Origin: Anisus vortex
Lineage: Eukaryota; Mollusca; Gastropoda; Planorbidae
Direction of reading: 5' to 3'
Assembly: GCA_949126835.1 (NCBI GenBank)
Contig: OX421505.1
Coordinates: 3,467,587 to 3,531,586, forward strand
DNA length: 64,000 nt
Of this stretch, positions 44,632 through 56,300 are shown in pieces. The stretch's first letter is position 1. The number at the start of each line of letters is the position of its first letter. The notes beneath the pieces were generated by a model. That model was not told where the DNA came from, did no database searches, and was given only the letters and a program-made list of their open reading frames with translations. The translations under genes were made by a program, and so were the position numbers.

Positions 44632-44815
44632 TGTGCAACAGGCGGCCCGCGAGCCACAAAACGGCCCGCCAAGCCTTTTAGTGTGGCCCCCGAAGAGCTT
44701 CTAACGGCATTTTTTTTTTGTCGTTGCATTGGTAATGCAAATAAATTTTCATACTGTGTGGCCCGTCTTGTAGTATAAAATGTCATATGCGGCCCGCTTC
44801 AACAGAAAACCTGAT
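44632..44815. repeat. GCGGCCCGC-type transposon end
   Basis: 'gtgtgcaacaggcggcccgc' and 'tatgcggcccgcttcaac' flank about 150 bp. Similar words ('ggccgcatactat' and 'gtttgcacacccctg') occur at 27105-27165, 30235-30300 and their mirror 31080-31145. They resemble the ends of hAT/ZBED-related elements, and the identity is inferred. Confidence 0.4.
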
Positions 44816-45191
44816 TACTTCAACAGACGCTCAAATTGAGGACAAAAGGGAGACAGGTATCATTGATGCTGTTTTGTATTTGGGACAACAGAGACACAGT
44901 AAGACACAGTAAGTAAAAATAATATCTAGAAATGTTCACAAACATTTCTTCTGGCAATCTATCCCGTCTTTCAATATTAAACGAAAAAGACTGCAGTCCT
45001 ATAGAAGCATTCGCGTTGATTCTATAAATAAATACTTTGTGATATTTGATGTGCTTCCTAGAAATCGGCAGTCGATGCCATCAATTTCGCAGAGTTTTCC
45101 AGCACTAATTGATGCTCTGCCAAGAATCGTGGATGGTAAGAGTGAAATAAAAAACTGCAACTCAGTTGGCTGAGGCCCAGGGTAATTTTGT
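44816..45191. other. unassigned DNA
   Basis: Near-normal base composition with no recognisable product. Confidence 0.35.
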
Positions 45192-45638
45192 AAGACTTGT
45201 TATGTAGTAATTATTCGCTGTTATCAAGACTTGTTACGTACTATTTATTCGCTGTTATCAAGACTTGTTACGTACTAATTATTCGCTGTTATCAAGACTT
45301 GTTACGTACTATTTATTCGCTGTTATCAAGACTTGTTACGTACTAATTATTCGCTGTTATCAAGACTTGTTACGTACTAATTATTCGCTGTTATCAAGAC
45401 TTGTTACGTACTAATTATTCGCTGTTATTAAGACTTGTTACGTACTAATTATTCGCTGTTATCAAGACTTGTTACGTACTAATTATTCGCTGTTATCAAG
45501 ACTTGTTACGTACTAATTATTCGCTGTTATCAAGACTTGTTACGTACTTATTATTCGCTGTTATCAAGACTTGTTACGTACTAATTATTCGCTGTTATCA
45601 AGACTTGTTACGTACTAATTATTCGCTGTTATCAACTC
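45192..45638. repeat. 34-bp array, 13 units
   Basis: Units of 'gacttgttacgtactaatta' plus 'ttcgctgttatcaa' are nearly identical. The variants are a first unit with 'atgtag', two with 'actattt', one with 'cttatta' and one with 'attaa'. High identity suggests recent expansion. The open frame across it (YYLLFAVIKTC-like) is a by-product. Confidence 0.95.
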
Positions 45639-45639
45639 C

Positions 45640-46030
45640 CAGAGCAGCAGATACCATTAACAATTACTTACCACCTCTTCCTGTCTCTTGCTCTAACTAT
45701 TTCCAGCTCTACCCGGACAGTTGTAGCCTACATCCATTTCTATATCTCTCCGCCAGGTGTTCTTGGGTCTACCTCTTCCTCTTGCACCCTGTGTATTCCA
45801 TGCAAGAGGTTGTCTGGTCAAATATGTAGTCGGTTTTCTAACTGTGTGGTCTACTCATCCACATCTGCTCCTTTTTTGTGTTTCTTGCTCTGTTGGAATA
45901 TGTGCTGTCCGTTCCCATACTGTTGCATCTTTAATGTTTTCATGCCATTTCAAATTCATTATTCTTCGTAGTCAGCCCTTTGAATATTGCCAACTTTCTA
46001 AGCCACACAGTAGGACAGTAGGACAGTAGG
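45640..46030 (-). pseudogene. RTE-like LINE C-terminal relic
   Basis: Minus-strand frames read 'LAWNTQGARGRGRPKNTWRR' (45800-45740), 'TEQETQKRR', 'RKPTTY' and 'YGLESW'-like text further up (about 46010). This is the post-RT tail that ends with a GRPK/TWRR block in RTE-type LINEs. Several frame changes and stops make it a relic. Confidence 0.7.
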
Positions 46031-46740
46031 ACAGATTTTAATTAATGTGTCTTTGTATTTATTGTTTTTATTTCTAAATATGTTTACGCTTAGAAAACGC
46101 GCTCCTCTTGCTTTGTGTATATTCTTGTCTTGGTATTCTTGACTGGTCCCCATATCCCCCTTTCTTATTAACTATACGTCCTATATAAGTAAAGTAGGAA
46201 TTGTTAGCTCGCTATCGCTAACTTCTAAAATTTCATACGCCGCTGTACGCTATACTCATGTGTCACCAAAGACAAATAATAAGATGTACATGTACCCTTG
46301 CTTTATTTTTAGATCGTATAATATATGTTCTTTTTTTCCGTGCGCACCCAATAACGCTTTCTTAAATTACTTCTACGCTCCTACGTTTGCCTTAAATGTT
46401 TCCGGTGTATACAACTTTCGATTTTAATTTTTTCATTGAGAAAATAATAGCTATTAAATAAAACGGAAATGTACAGTAGCCTACAAAAGGGAATCGGGAA
46501 TTTCGAAAAGAAGCCATTGGATTAATCATATAGCAGAAATGTTAAAGCAAGCGGTCCATCTCATTAAAGTCTTTGTTTATATAAAATTCACAAATTGTCC
46601 ACACAAGATATGTTATCTTGTACAAATATTTTTTATTTCAGGAATTTTTTTTAATTACAGATTTACTAGAGAGTGTGAGTTTGTGTGTGTGTGTGTGCGT
46701 GTGTGCATGTGATGGTAAATCTATTGGTGTAAGAGAGATT
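46031..46740. other. unassigned DNA with a GT microsatellite
   Basis: A GT/GC dinucleotide run at 46678-46708 and a TTG run near 46741. Nothing else is recognised. Confidence 0.4.
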
Positions 46741-47062
46741 TGTTGTTGTTATAGAAAATATATTTGAGAGATAGAGAGCTTATCTTTGTTTATGTCAGCC
46801 TCAAAGATAAAAATGTTTTGTTTACGATTAGTTACATTTTTGGTTTTACATAGCTGATGTTTATTGTGGGTTTTGAGCACTGATCTATAAAAAGAATGGA
46901 TTGCGCCTTTTGAATAAATTGGTTTGAGCAAAGTGAACAAAGGCACTGATCTATAGAAGAAAGGGAAAACTAAAAATTTCCACTGCACTTACCGATATAA
47001 ACAAAATTGTGTCTAAAACTTACTGTGCCACTGATCTATAAAAAGATCGGAACGGAATCAAT
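46741..47062. repeat. degenerate 'cactgatctata' repeat
   Basis: 'gcactgatctataaaaagaa' near 46879, 'ggcactgatctatagaagaa' near 46944 and 'gccactgatctataaaaaga' near 47029 recur at roughly 65-85 bp. A diverged unit is near 61184. Confidence 0.5.
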
Positions 47063-48166
47063 GTTGCTGCCATTTTACACAAAATGCATATGGATTGTTG
47101 CTGTCAAGCTTCTGATTTTTTTATTAATAATATAAAACTAACAATAATACGATTAAAAGGAAAGAAAAAGAAATCAAACACCAAACAATAAAAAAAAGTT
47201 AATAATAAAAAAAGTAAACATATTTCGCAGTACGAGAAAACCAGGTCAAACACTAAATTTGAAAGCATTTCAAAGGAACATCATTTGGAAACGGCGCACG
47301 TTTTATAACCTTAACATGCGGTGATTAGTAATAGGTCTAAGTTTATTTTACAAAATAAATTAACGAATTAAGCAATATTGTTAATAAAATAAAAATTTAT
47401 TTTGGAGGACGTTTCCAATTTATACATTTAACTTTTAACCCGATTAGTCAAAGGCTTAGGAGTATATAGAGCAGAAACAAATATCTAAATAAATAAACAA
47501 ACTCACGGTAATTATAATAATATATATTGATCAGTGACCATGGAAACAAAAATTTCCTCAAGAATGTTACTTCCGAGCCTAATCCAACAAGCATCTAAAT
47601 ACTGTGCGTACACACACGAACATACTACATCAGAGCTTTAATTTATCGAAGGGGCTAGTGGGACCCGATAGACTTAGTGATAAATAGTTAGTATCGGTTA
47701 GTTTAAATAGGTTAGGGATGGCTTTGTAGTATTTTTGGTAATAGTCAGTATCGGTTAGGTTGTAAAGGAGAGGGAGAACTCAACTCTGATTGGTTACTAA
47801 AAATAGAACTGAGCTCTGATTGGATGTGTTAATAGTATACGTAGAGTATGGAGATGCTTGTCCTAATCCATTCTTTTTAGAGATCATTGGTTTTGAGTCA
47901 TATCATTGTAGACAATATAAAACACAAACCGTTGAAGTGACTCGTTTGAAAACGATTCAAAACATATCAGTTCAACTCATTTGTTATATTTTCTAGCTTT
48001 GGGGGCGGATGTTTAAAACAAAAACTACACTATTGAACTCAATGTAAACTGATGTAAGTTATTTACTTCCATTATTGAATTGATAGGTTTAAATACGTCT
48101 AATTGATAGATCATTAATTCTGTGATAGTCTGTTAAAGTAGCGTGTTAAATTAATATTATTAATAT
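47063..48166. other. unassigned AT-rich DNA left of the Gypsy element
   Basis: No gene is seen. 'gatagacttagtga...agtatcggtta' occurs twice, near 47670-47700 and 47750. The left target duplication of the retrotransposon cannot be tested without its right end. Confidence 0.4.
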
Positions 48167-48776
48167 TGTTACGAAAGTAGTCTTATTTCCATAATTATAT
48201 TGGTTCTATTATTATTAATTAAAGTTCAAAAGAAATAATCTTAAACCCGAAATGTTTCCGTGTTAGGAATAAAACATGCATATGTCTAGACACTATGTCA
48301 TAGCATTAAAATGCGTCATACGTCACACGAGGGTTTGAGATCGTTAGTTAGTTCTAACTTGGGCGCTATTGTGTGAGGACTGTTTCTTGACCACTTTCTT
48401 AAAAGATACGTTATTACGGCTTAATACTATATCAATGAATCTCAACTGATTTAAGTTTCATCCTATACTGTTGGTACCTGTATTCTGTGTTGCTGTTATA
48501 TTCATAAATTCAACTTGTTGGAATAAAATTGTGTTTAACATATTCAAACAGGATTGTGGATTTCCTCTATATAAAGGTATAGTTACCTAATTCATTTACT
48601 AAGAACTTTAAAGCACATCCTACGAGCCAAATAAATATCAAATCTACTACAATAACACCAATATTAATTATTGTACAACCTCGTGAGATCCAAGAGGGAT
48701 GTGAATCAAAAGAAGGTATACATATTACATTTCTAAATATATTATTATACGTCAGTAGCTGATTTCGCACGTGACA
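48167..48776 (+). repeat. candidate 5' LTR
   Basis: Begins TGTTACG and ends CGTGACA, giving a short imperfect inverted terminal match (TGTTAC/GTGACA). An AATAAA is near 48522. The right boundary is supported by the primer-binding-like site 6 bp further on. No second LTR is present to confirm the left boundary. Confidence 0.5.
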
Positions 48777-48782
48777 AAAGAT

Positions 48783-48802
48783 TGGGGGCTATCGTCCTTG
48801 GA
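48783..48802 (+). promoter_or_regulatory. tRNA-Pro-like primer binding site
   Basis: 'tgggggctatcgtccttgga' resembles the complement of a tRNA-Pro 3' end (TGGGGGCT.CGTCC..GGAT) with one inserted and two changed bases. Reverse transcription would start here, and its position just after the LTR end fits. Confidence 0.55.
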
Positions 48803-49133
48803 TCTAAAGTTTGTATGTATAGGAAATTAAGGATATACAACTGTTTTAGTGAAAACGATTTACAACAAGTACTTATGAAAATTCAGTATACGTTGGAAGG
48901 CACTGTCTGTGTTCGGACATACTGTTATTTCAGCTGTGTACACAACCATCCTTTAAATTTATCTTCTACAAATTAACAGTGGTGTAAAAATATTTCAAAG
49001 GACTTTATGAAAGGTAAAATTGAATTTTCTATATTCTATTTACGTCATTAAAATAAAAACATGGCGGAAGCTAATCTTACGATGGAGCAATTGAATATTT
49101 TTGCTATCACGTCAGAACATTTAATTAAATAGC

Positions 49134-50447
49134 ATGTCACTAACCCAGTTAAAAGTGATGGCAAACTCTCTGGGAATAGACATTACTGAAGTTACACCAG
49201 TAAGGAGTAAATTGATTCAAGATATTAAGGACTGTTTGAAAAAACATGACGCAATGCTTGAAGAAAATACTATGAATAATGAAGAATCAGTGGTTCTCAA
49301 TGTATCAGAAACCCTGAAAACAGACATAAATAACCATGAATTTAAAATGAATGAAAATGAACTAAGTGCGGACATGAAATTCCAGTTAGAATTGAAGAAG
49401 CTAGAAATTCAATTAGAGAGTAAAAGGATAGAAGCAGAGAAAGAGAAAGAGAAAAGACTGGGGGAATTGGAAAAAGAAAGAATCGCTAGTAATGAAAGGA
49501 TTGAATTAGCAAGGTCTCGTTCGTCAACTCATTCGATTCTGGAAACAAATAATATAGAACTATATAAGTTTAAAAAGCATGTTCCAAGCATGAAGGGCAT
49601 AGACATTGATGAGTTCTTTATGGTCTTCGAGAGAAACTTGATCGATTATAAATTTCCTGAAGATAAGAAAGCAGTACTTTTACGTTCAGCGCTAACAAAA
49701 GGCAAGGCTCTAGATGTTGTATTAAATCTGACTCCAGAGGAATGCAATAATTATGAACTAATAAAGAGCAGGGTACTATTGAGTTATGTTCTAACTCCAG
49801 AAAAGTATCGAAAGTTATATCGTGAGTTTAAGAAGAAACCAGAAGTTTCACATGTTGACTTCCTGAGATTAGAGAAAAAGTATTTAGACCGATGGTTACG
49901 ATCTAAGAATGTAAATAAAGATTATGAAAAACTATATAATCTCATACTGATGGAGGATTTCAATGAGAAGATTCGCACTGATGTAAAAGTTCATTTGGCT
50001 GATCGTGGTATTGAAATAGCAGAACAAGCAGCAGTTAAAGCCGATGAATACGTCATTATTCACCCGCATAGCCATTATTTTCAAAATGACAGAACAAGTT
50101 TAAGGACTCAAAACAGTAATACAGAGAGGAAGTTAAGATCGACAGAGGATAAAAGTAAACAAAAAGCCGATAAACAAGAGAATTCAAGTTTTGTACAAAA
50201 GATAATTACCTATACCTTTTGTAAGAAAGATGGACATTTCAAAGAGAATTGTTGGAGTCTACATAAAGAGAAAAGACCCATTAAAAACAAGAATAACGTG
50301 GTTTTATCGCACATCGCCGTACAAACTGAAACTCAAATAAACAAAACTGCCCACAAAAGAAAAGAAAGACATCTGATGTTAGTCATGAGGAGATGGCGAA
50401 ACACGCATGTCCAAGTTGCTCAAAGTCAGAAAGAGTCTTTAAAATGA
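49134..50447 (+). pseudogene. Gypsy gag polyprotein
   Basis: ATG at 49134. An N-terminal helical part (LTQLKVMANSLGIDI) leads into a lysine/glutamate-rich coiled-coil-like stretch (residues ~75-125). A capsid-like domain (~135-320: 'DIDEFFMVFERNLIDYKF', 'KGKALDVVLNLTPEE', 'YRKLYREFKKKP') is followed by a single zinc knuckle near residue 363 (TFCKKDGHFKENC). The first cysteine of the knuckle is replaced by tyrosine (TAT codon), so metal binding is probably lost. Past about 50365 (an A-rich run) the residues up to the stop look out of frame, while the -1 frame continues sensibly into the protease. Gag packages the element RNA in cytoplasmic particles. Confidence 0.8.
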
Positions 50448-50791
50448 AGACCGAGGCTATTGAACATTCTAGTTTCAACTCCAAAGGGAGTGTGACAGAT
50501 GAACAATCAGTAAATAAAACGTTTACTTATGGAGGCAGTAGTGTAGCAAGAAACTCAGTAGGCAGAGAACTACCCGAGTGCATGCTATCGGATGTTAGCG
50601 AGGGCTATGTGTCACCTATAGATAATCAAGCTAGAGAATGGAAGATTAAAATTCTACGTGACTCCGGTGCTGATATATCTTTACTGTTGAAGAATACTGT
50701 ACCAACGTCGAAATTGACTCATACAGGCCAGTATGCCTTAATCAGTACTATGGCTGGGACACTTACGGCACCGTATACAGTTGAAGTGTAA
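50393..50791 (+). pseudogene. Gypsy aspartic protease, N-terminal part
   Basis: In the frame -1 to gag. After a polar linker with 'CPSCSKSERVFKMK' the active-site block is 'ILRDSGADISLLL' (DSGA form of the catalytic triad, about residues 84-91). It overlaps the end of the gag frame by 55 bp. The frame stops at 50789-50791, and the protease continues in the next frame ('FTGPVIVGIV', 'YRGISLLLGSDIA'), so one base has been lost or gained near 50785. The enzyme would cut the element's polyprotein. Confidence 0.75.
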
Positions 50792-52505
50792 TTACTTCAC
50801 TGGACCTGTTATTGTTGGGATAGTGAAGAAATTTCCCTACAGAGGCATTTCATTACTTTTAGGAAGTGACATTGCCAAGAATCAGGTACATCCTGTACTT
50901 AAAGAACCCAAAGACTCTGTTCAGTGTAGGAATACTGAAAATTCAGTATGTGTTATCACCAGAGCTATGAAGAAACAGCAGATGACTGATGAATCGACAA
51001 AGAAACCAGAACCGACACCAGAGATTGACTTACAAGCAACCTTCATGGCGGATGTTTTAGGTGGTCACTCAAGTCATACTGATCAAAGTAATTTGTCGCC
51101 TAGACAACTACTCATTCTTGCTCAAGGCAAAGATCCAGAGGAAGCAAAGAATGAAGGAGAGTTAGAAACAATGGCCGCAGGTTATTACCTGAGGGACGAG
51201 TTGTTGATGAGGAAATGGAGAGGGAAAGAAAACGACGATGAAACATGCAGCGAAGTACATCAAATCGTGGTACCCAATGTATACCGCAAGGACATACTAC
51301 ATATGGCCCATGATTCACCGTATGCTGGTCACCTAGGGATACAGAAAACTTTCGACAGGATTCTTCCATATTTTTTCTGGCCTGGCCTACGTCGTGACGT
51401 CACATCGTTTTGCAGATCATGTTATGTCTGCCAGATGGTCGGCAAACCGAATCAGACCATTCCGGTAGCTACTCTACGACCCATACCAGCATTCTCAGAA
51501 CCCTTCAGTCACATCATTATAAACTGCGTCGGTCCGTTGCCTAAAGCTAAGGCTGGCCACCAGTATCTGTTCACTATTATGTGTTCGGCAACGAGATTTC
51601 CAGAGGCTATTCCTCTACGTAGCATCAATGCCGACAAAATCTCTGATGCACTTATCGGATTCTTCACCCGATATGGACTTCTGAAAACCGTGCAGTCAGA
51701 TCAAGGTTCAAATTTCACATCGAAGTTATTTCGCCAAGTCTTAGAACGGCTAGGTATTCGTCATGCAGTATCGAGTGCATATCATCCACAGAGTCAAGGC
51801 GCACTGGAACGATACCACCAAACATTGAAAAATATACTCCGTACTTTCTGTTTCGAGCATAACGACGACTGGGATCGTGGTATTCCCTTCGCACTCTTCG
51901 CAACCAGAGAGGCTGTACAAGAATCTCTTGGTTTCAGTCCTTTTGAACTGGTATTTGGACACACAGTTCGTGGACCACTAAAGCTGCTACAAGAGACATG
52001 GTTATCATCCACTGAAGACACTGGTCTACTAACATATGTGGAGAACTTTAGAAATAGACTGTATAATGCATTAAAAGTTGTCAGATCTAATCTTTTGCAG
52101 GCACAAGACAAGATGAAGGTCTATTATGACGTCAACGCAAGAACCCGTATCTTCCAACCTGGTGATAAAGTTCTCATGCTGACGCCACTGTCTGGTCAAC
52201 CCCTGAGTGCTAAGTTTACAGGACCCTACGAGGTTATGGCTAAGCTTAGTGAGGTTAACTTTCTTGTAAAGACCCCTGATAGACGGAAATCGCAACGAGT
52301 GTGCCATATCAATATGTTGAAACCATATATTACCAGAAAAGAACAAAATGTTGTTGCCTCGGTAAACTTTGTTATTAAAGTCGGGAATAATTCACCCGAA
52401 ATTGAACGTGAATTGGCAGAAAACAAATTACAAATCACAAAAGTTTTAAAAACCCTTAATGAAAAATTTGGAACATTTACCCGCTTGCGAACAATCCGCT
52501 ATTAA
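50781..52505 (+). pseudogene. Gypsy protease end and integrase
   Basis: Residues 1-40 finish the protease. A linker (~45-120) has no RT signature. Then comes the integrase: HHCC zinc-binding domain (HDSPYAGHLG then CRSCYVC, ~178-222), DDE core (~240-370) and a chromo-like/GPY C-terminal part (FQPGDKVLMLTPLSGQP, then KFTGPYEVM). In the core the second and third catalytic residues are present (QSDQGSNF and GALERYHQ, 35 residues apart). The first, expected in 'IIINCVGPLP', is Asn instead of Asp (AAC codon), so strand transfer should be dead. No RT or RNase H lies between protease and integrase. The frame ends by a shift near 52477. Confidence 0.85.
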
Positions 52506-52599
52506 AGGTCAAATTAATGAACATATTAATATTAATCTATTCGCAGATGTACGCAATAGAACAAGACTGATTGAACAAGAGGAAACCAGTTTCACATAA
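52480..52599 (+). pseudogene. start of Gypsy reverse transcriptase (fragment)
   Basis: In the frame shifted from the integrase it reads 'SAIKGQINEHININLFADV' and 'NRTRLIEQ', then stops at 52597-52599. 'LFADV.NRT.LIE' is the block just before the RT domain in Gypsy pol proteins. This is the evidence that RT followed integrase in this element. The rest is deleted. Confidence 0.65.
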
Positions 52600-52904
52600 A
52601 ATGTTAGAGCTTTACTTTAAATGACTTTTTCTTCACAATCACACAGTAGTGAAATAGTGAAACAGTTGATTAATTCTTTGAAAAAGATTAAGATTATCCT
52701 TATTATAATAATAGCACATCTAAATTTTGGTATTTTAGTGAGTGAAATAGTTGTGGTGTTTAAACTATTGAAAGTACTTTCGTACCACCCACTTACCCCC
52801 GAGAACGTTAGCGCCCCTCCCCCCCCCCCAGACCTTCTCACCGGTTAACGCCCCTGTTGAGAATCTATGGTTTACCGGTATATTATTAATTTGAATTTTT
52901 ATTG
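52600..52904. other. unassigned DNA at the truncation point
   Basis: AT-rich with a C run at 52819-52828. No LTR, RT or target duplication is found. Confidence 0.4.
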
Positions 52905-53195
52905 AAGTACCTAACTCATAAAATGGATTTTAGGATGTGCACTGTGTCTTTGTGTTCTTGTTTAAATCTTGTGTGAATGTTTACTTTCCTGAGGTCTTCA
53001 ACTTCTGTCTGGAATTTCTGCCAGTCGGCTTTTTTAAAGTTCCAGCTGGCCTTTTTCCTACTGTTAGCTGTGGTAGTCTTCATATCTGAGATAATAAGTA
53101 TTATGGATAGGTGATCACTCCTTACCAGTGGGTTGTCTACTGATCGTGTGGTTCTTTTGTTTGCGTGGCTAATCCTAGAGATTTGTTTGTATCAA
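52905..53195 (-). pseudogene. LINE endonuclease C-terminal fragment
   Basis: The minus strand is open for ~95 codons with 'SHANKRTTRSVDNPLVRSDH' (the SDH motif of apurinic-type LINE endonucleases), then 'KKASWNFKKADWQKFQTEVE'. Only the end of the nuclease and part of the linker to RT remain. It ends just before the first exon of the plus-strand gene. Confidence 0.75.
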
Positions 53196-53389
53196 GACTT
53201 TTTTTAGGCCTACAAACAATAGGGCCTATATTAATGCTGCATTTACACAGTTTTAATAATTAATTCAATATATTCTGAATATCCCTTTAGTTCTTTAATT
53301 ACTCTCAGATTGAAAAAAATATTATTTATTTTTTATAAGTTTCCATGTTATCATTTTATTATTTTAAATTATTTTTTTTTGCCAGTAAT

Positions 53390-56300
53390 ATGTCTCAGAT
53401 TCTAGGGGCATGTGGCGGAGCAGAGGCTAGTGGCGGGCCTGATCATGAAGGGTAAGATGGTATTCTTACATTGCATTATTAGCAATGAAATCTTTTAAAA
53501 GTATAAAATTTTAGGGTAAACGTTTAAAAATGATAAATGGTTCGTTTATTGTCTTTTTGTAAACCAACATTTCTTTCTTAAACAGGCGGAAGAACAGGCA
53601 ATCAAAAATAATAGTCCGCACACCGGTATTCCGACCTTTAGTAAAGTAAGTAAGATGATGGAAACGGCTAAGAGTTGAATTAAATAACAGATTGCTTAGT
53701 TATAATCCTCATAAAAGAGCATCCTTGACTATTGGCTAAAATTCAACCATACACATACTTAGCTAAAATAAATAATCAGTTGTATTTTCTTTATTTACAT
53801 TATTTTAAATACTTGTTTTTTTTCAACAGACACAAACTTCTGTTACTTCAGCACAAAAGTCTGTAGAAAATAGGTAATGTTAGCTAACTAACCTTATGTC
53901 CCAATGCATTGAATGAATTTAAAATATATAAAAAAAACAGTGAATAAAAAATAAAAATTGTTTCTGTCAAAACAGGCATATTCAACAACAGCAGAAGGCC
54001 AGAAGACCAGCTGAAACTAGGTCATCCCTTCTGAGGAAAAACAACATTTTCTTAAAGAACCGTGGCAAAAGTAAGTGACAGTGTATCAAAAATATGTCTT
54101 TGATTGGTACCAGCTGAGATTCCAGCCCCATTCCATGCACTCTAATGCTAGCATAAACACAGCCAGCGTTGGGAAAAATATGTCTTTCATTGTTACAGCT
54201 GAGATTCCAGCCACATTCCATGTACTCTAATGCTAGCATGAACACAGCCAGCGTTGGGAAAAATATGTCTTTGATTGGTACAGCTGAGATTCCAGCCACA
54301 TTCCATGCACTCTAATGCTAGCATGAACACATCCAGCGTTGGGAAAAAAACAACATTTAGCCACGCTACAATACTTTGCCCACCCCTGCCTTAAAATAAT
54401 GAAAGTACAGTAAAAAAAAGTTGTATATTAATTTTTTTTTGCATTGCCGTTACTTACTAGTTACTAGTACTATTTATATCGAATACTAGGCTATATACCC
54501 TTTATTTAAGTATTAAGCTTTATAACCATTGATTTTCTATTGCTATTTGTTATAACTTTAACCTAATTACATTAATAACAAACAATACTAGTTATTTGCC
54601 TTCTAATCATAAATCAATACTTGCGCCCGCCCCCTCTTGGGAGGTTGGCAGGTCTGTAATCATCTTTTCATTTAGTCTGGAATTCATTAACTTTCACTCA
54701 CCCACTTATTTGTTCATATATTCACTCCCTTACTCGATCATTTATTTATATATTTATTAATATGTACTTACATTTATTCATTCACCAATTCACTTATCCA
54801 TTGATTCAATCATTCACATTCATTTATTACAAGGTTTGCTTACATCGCCGTAAAAGTACATTTGTATGTTGTCTGTTTTCAACAGACTTAGATCCATCCA
54901 GGCACCCTAGCACTCGCATGGCCGGACCACCTGGCAGGGTCATCCAGACTCTAAACAAGTCAACCCAGGTTCACAATGATCTGCCTATCTCATCTGAAAA
55001 TCAGGATGACTCAAAATCAGGTATTTAAATTTTTTTTAACCGGATTTTGATTTGTTGGTTCCAATTTGGAAGGTAATCATTACTTTAAGTAGAATACCTT
55101 TTTTTGGGTTCTAATGAAAATATTTTAAATAAATAATGTTGGATTCGCACAAAACAATTCCTGAAGTGCCTTGCTAACACTATTTAGTCTTAGCTGTTGT
55201 GTTTCTTGTGTTTCCAAATACCAACTATGGCTTGCGATCAAAACAACATCAAGCCAATTGTTAAGTTACAGTTACAATTAACATGAATCTTTTTACTTTT
55301 CGGCTCATCTTTTAGATGTGTGCAGCTCTTTGATGCCACGCAATGGAGAGAGGCAAACTAGTTTGCACCACGTCTGTGCTTTATTATTAATGGCACTATT
55401 AAATACACATTCTTTTCATTTGTACTACAGAAACCTTTCAATTCATTATTTTACAAGTTACCATATATGCCTCTTCAAATGCTTCTTAAAATTATGGTCA
55501 ACGATTTTCGGTAATTTGATTATCACTATTGACAAATTGAAAGCTATTATCGGTTTTAATCAATTAGGCCAGATTTTTTTAGTTTTAAAGAATTTGATGG
55601 TAAAGAGTACAAAATCATATTGTATTCACACAAATCAACCCAGTGAAAGCCCTGCAAACACTAATTAAGTTTGAAGTATTTTTTTCAAATATACCTACAA
55701 AATACTAGGGATGTTAAACGAAAACCGGAATACCGGATTCCGGTTTTGAAACTAAAAACCGGTTTTTGATTTTTCAAAACCGGATTTCGGTTTGTTTGTT
55801 GGAAGTTGGAAGGTAATCATTACCTCAAGTAGAAGACCCTTTTTTTGTTCTAATGGAAATATTTTTAATAAGTAATGTTGGATTCGCACATAACAATTCC
55901 TGAAATGCCTTGCTAACACTATTTAATCTTAGATATTGTGTTTCTTATGTTTTCAAATACCAACTATGGCTTGTGATAAGAACAACATCAAACCAACAAG
56001 TTACAGTTACAATTATCATGAATCATTTTACTTGTCGGCTCATCTTTTAGATGTGCGCTGCTCTCTCAATTTGTATACCAAATGTGTGAATTGACTATAG
56101 TGTAGTATTTTTAACATTTCTTTTAATCTATTTTTTTTATTTATTACTTATTGCGATTTTTTGCAAAAAAAGTTTTTCCACGAAAAAAGGGATGACGCGC
56201 CATATGAACAGTTGCAGGAATAAAGGTATGTAGATATTTTTTTCCCCATTCCAAATTGAAAGACCTGAACCAACCTAGAGCCATGACGGTGCTGTCTAGT

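Larger units (their letters stand above)
48167..52599 (+). mobile_element. Ty3/Gypsy retrotransposon, IN-before-RT type, 3' truncated
   Basis: Order: candidate 5' LTR (48167-48776), primer-binding-like site (48783-48802), gag (49134-50447), protease (from 50393), integrase (50781-52505) and the first ~40 codons of reverse transcriptase (52480-52599). In ordinary Gypsy elements RT and RNase H lie between protease and integrase. The Gmr1 group, known from fish and some invertebrates, has integrase first. The RT body, RNase H and the 3' LTR are missing. Frameshifts near 50365, 50785 and 52477, plus lost key residues in gag and integrase, show that it is inactive. Confidence 0.8.

Noticed and set aside
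45503..46029. Two plus-strand frames of 90-108 codons
   Set aside because: The first is partly satellite; the rest is antisense to a recognisable LINE C-terminus.
48567..48976. Short frames of 62-67 codons on both strands around the LTR/leader
   Set aside because: They lie in the candidate LTR and leader of the Gypsy element and show no motif.
51112..52438. Minus-strand frames of 62-105 codons over the integrase
   Set aside because: Antisense shadows of the pol reading frame.
50781..52505. Simple internal deletion of RT and RNase H between protease and integrase
   Set aside because: An RT leader block is found after integrase, which fits the integrase-first order better, although a deletion cannot be fully excluded.
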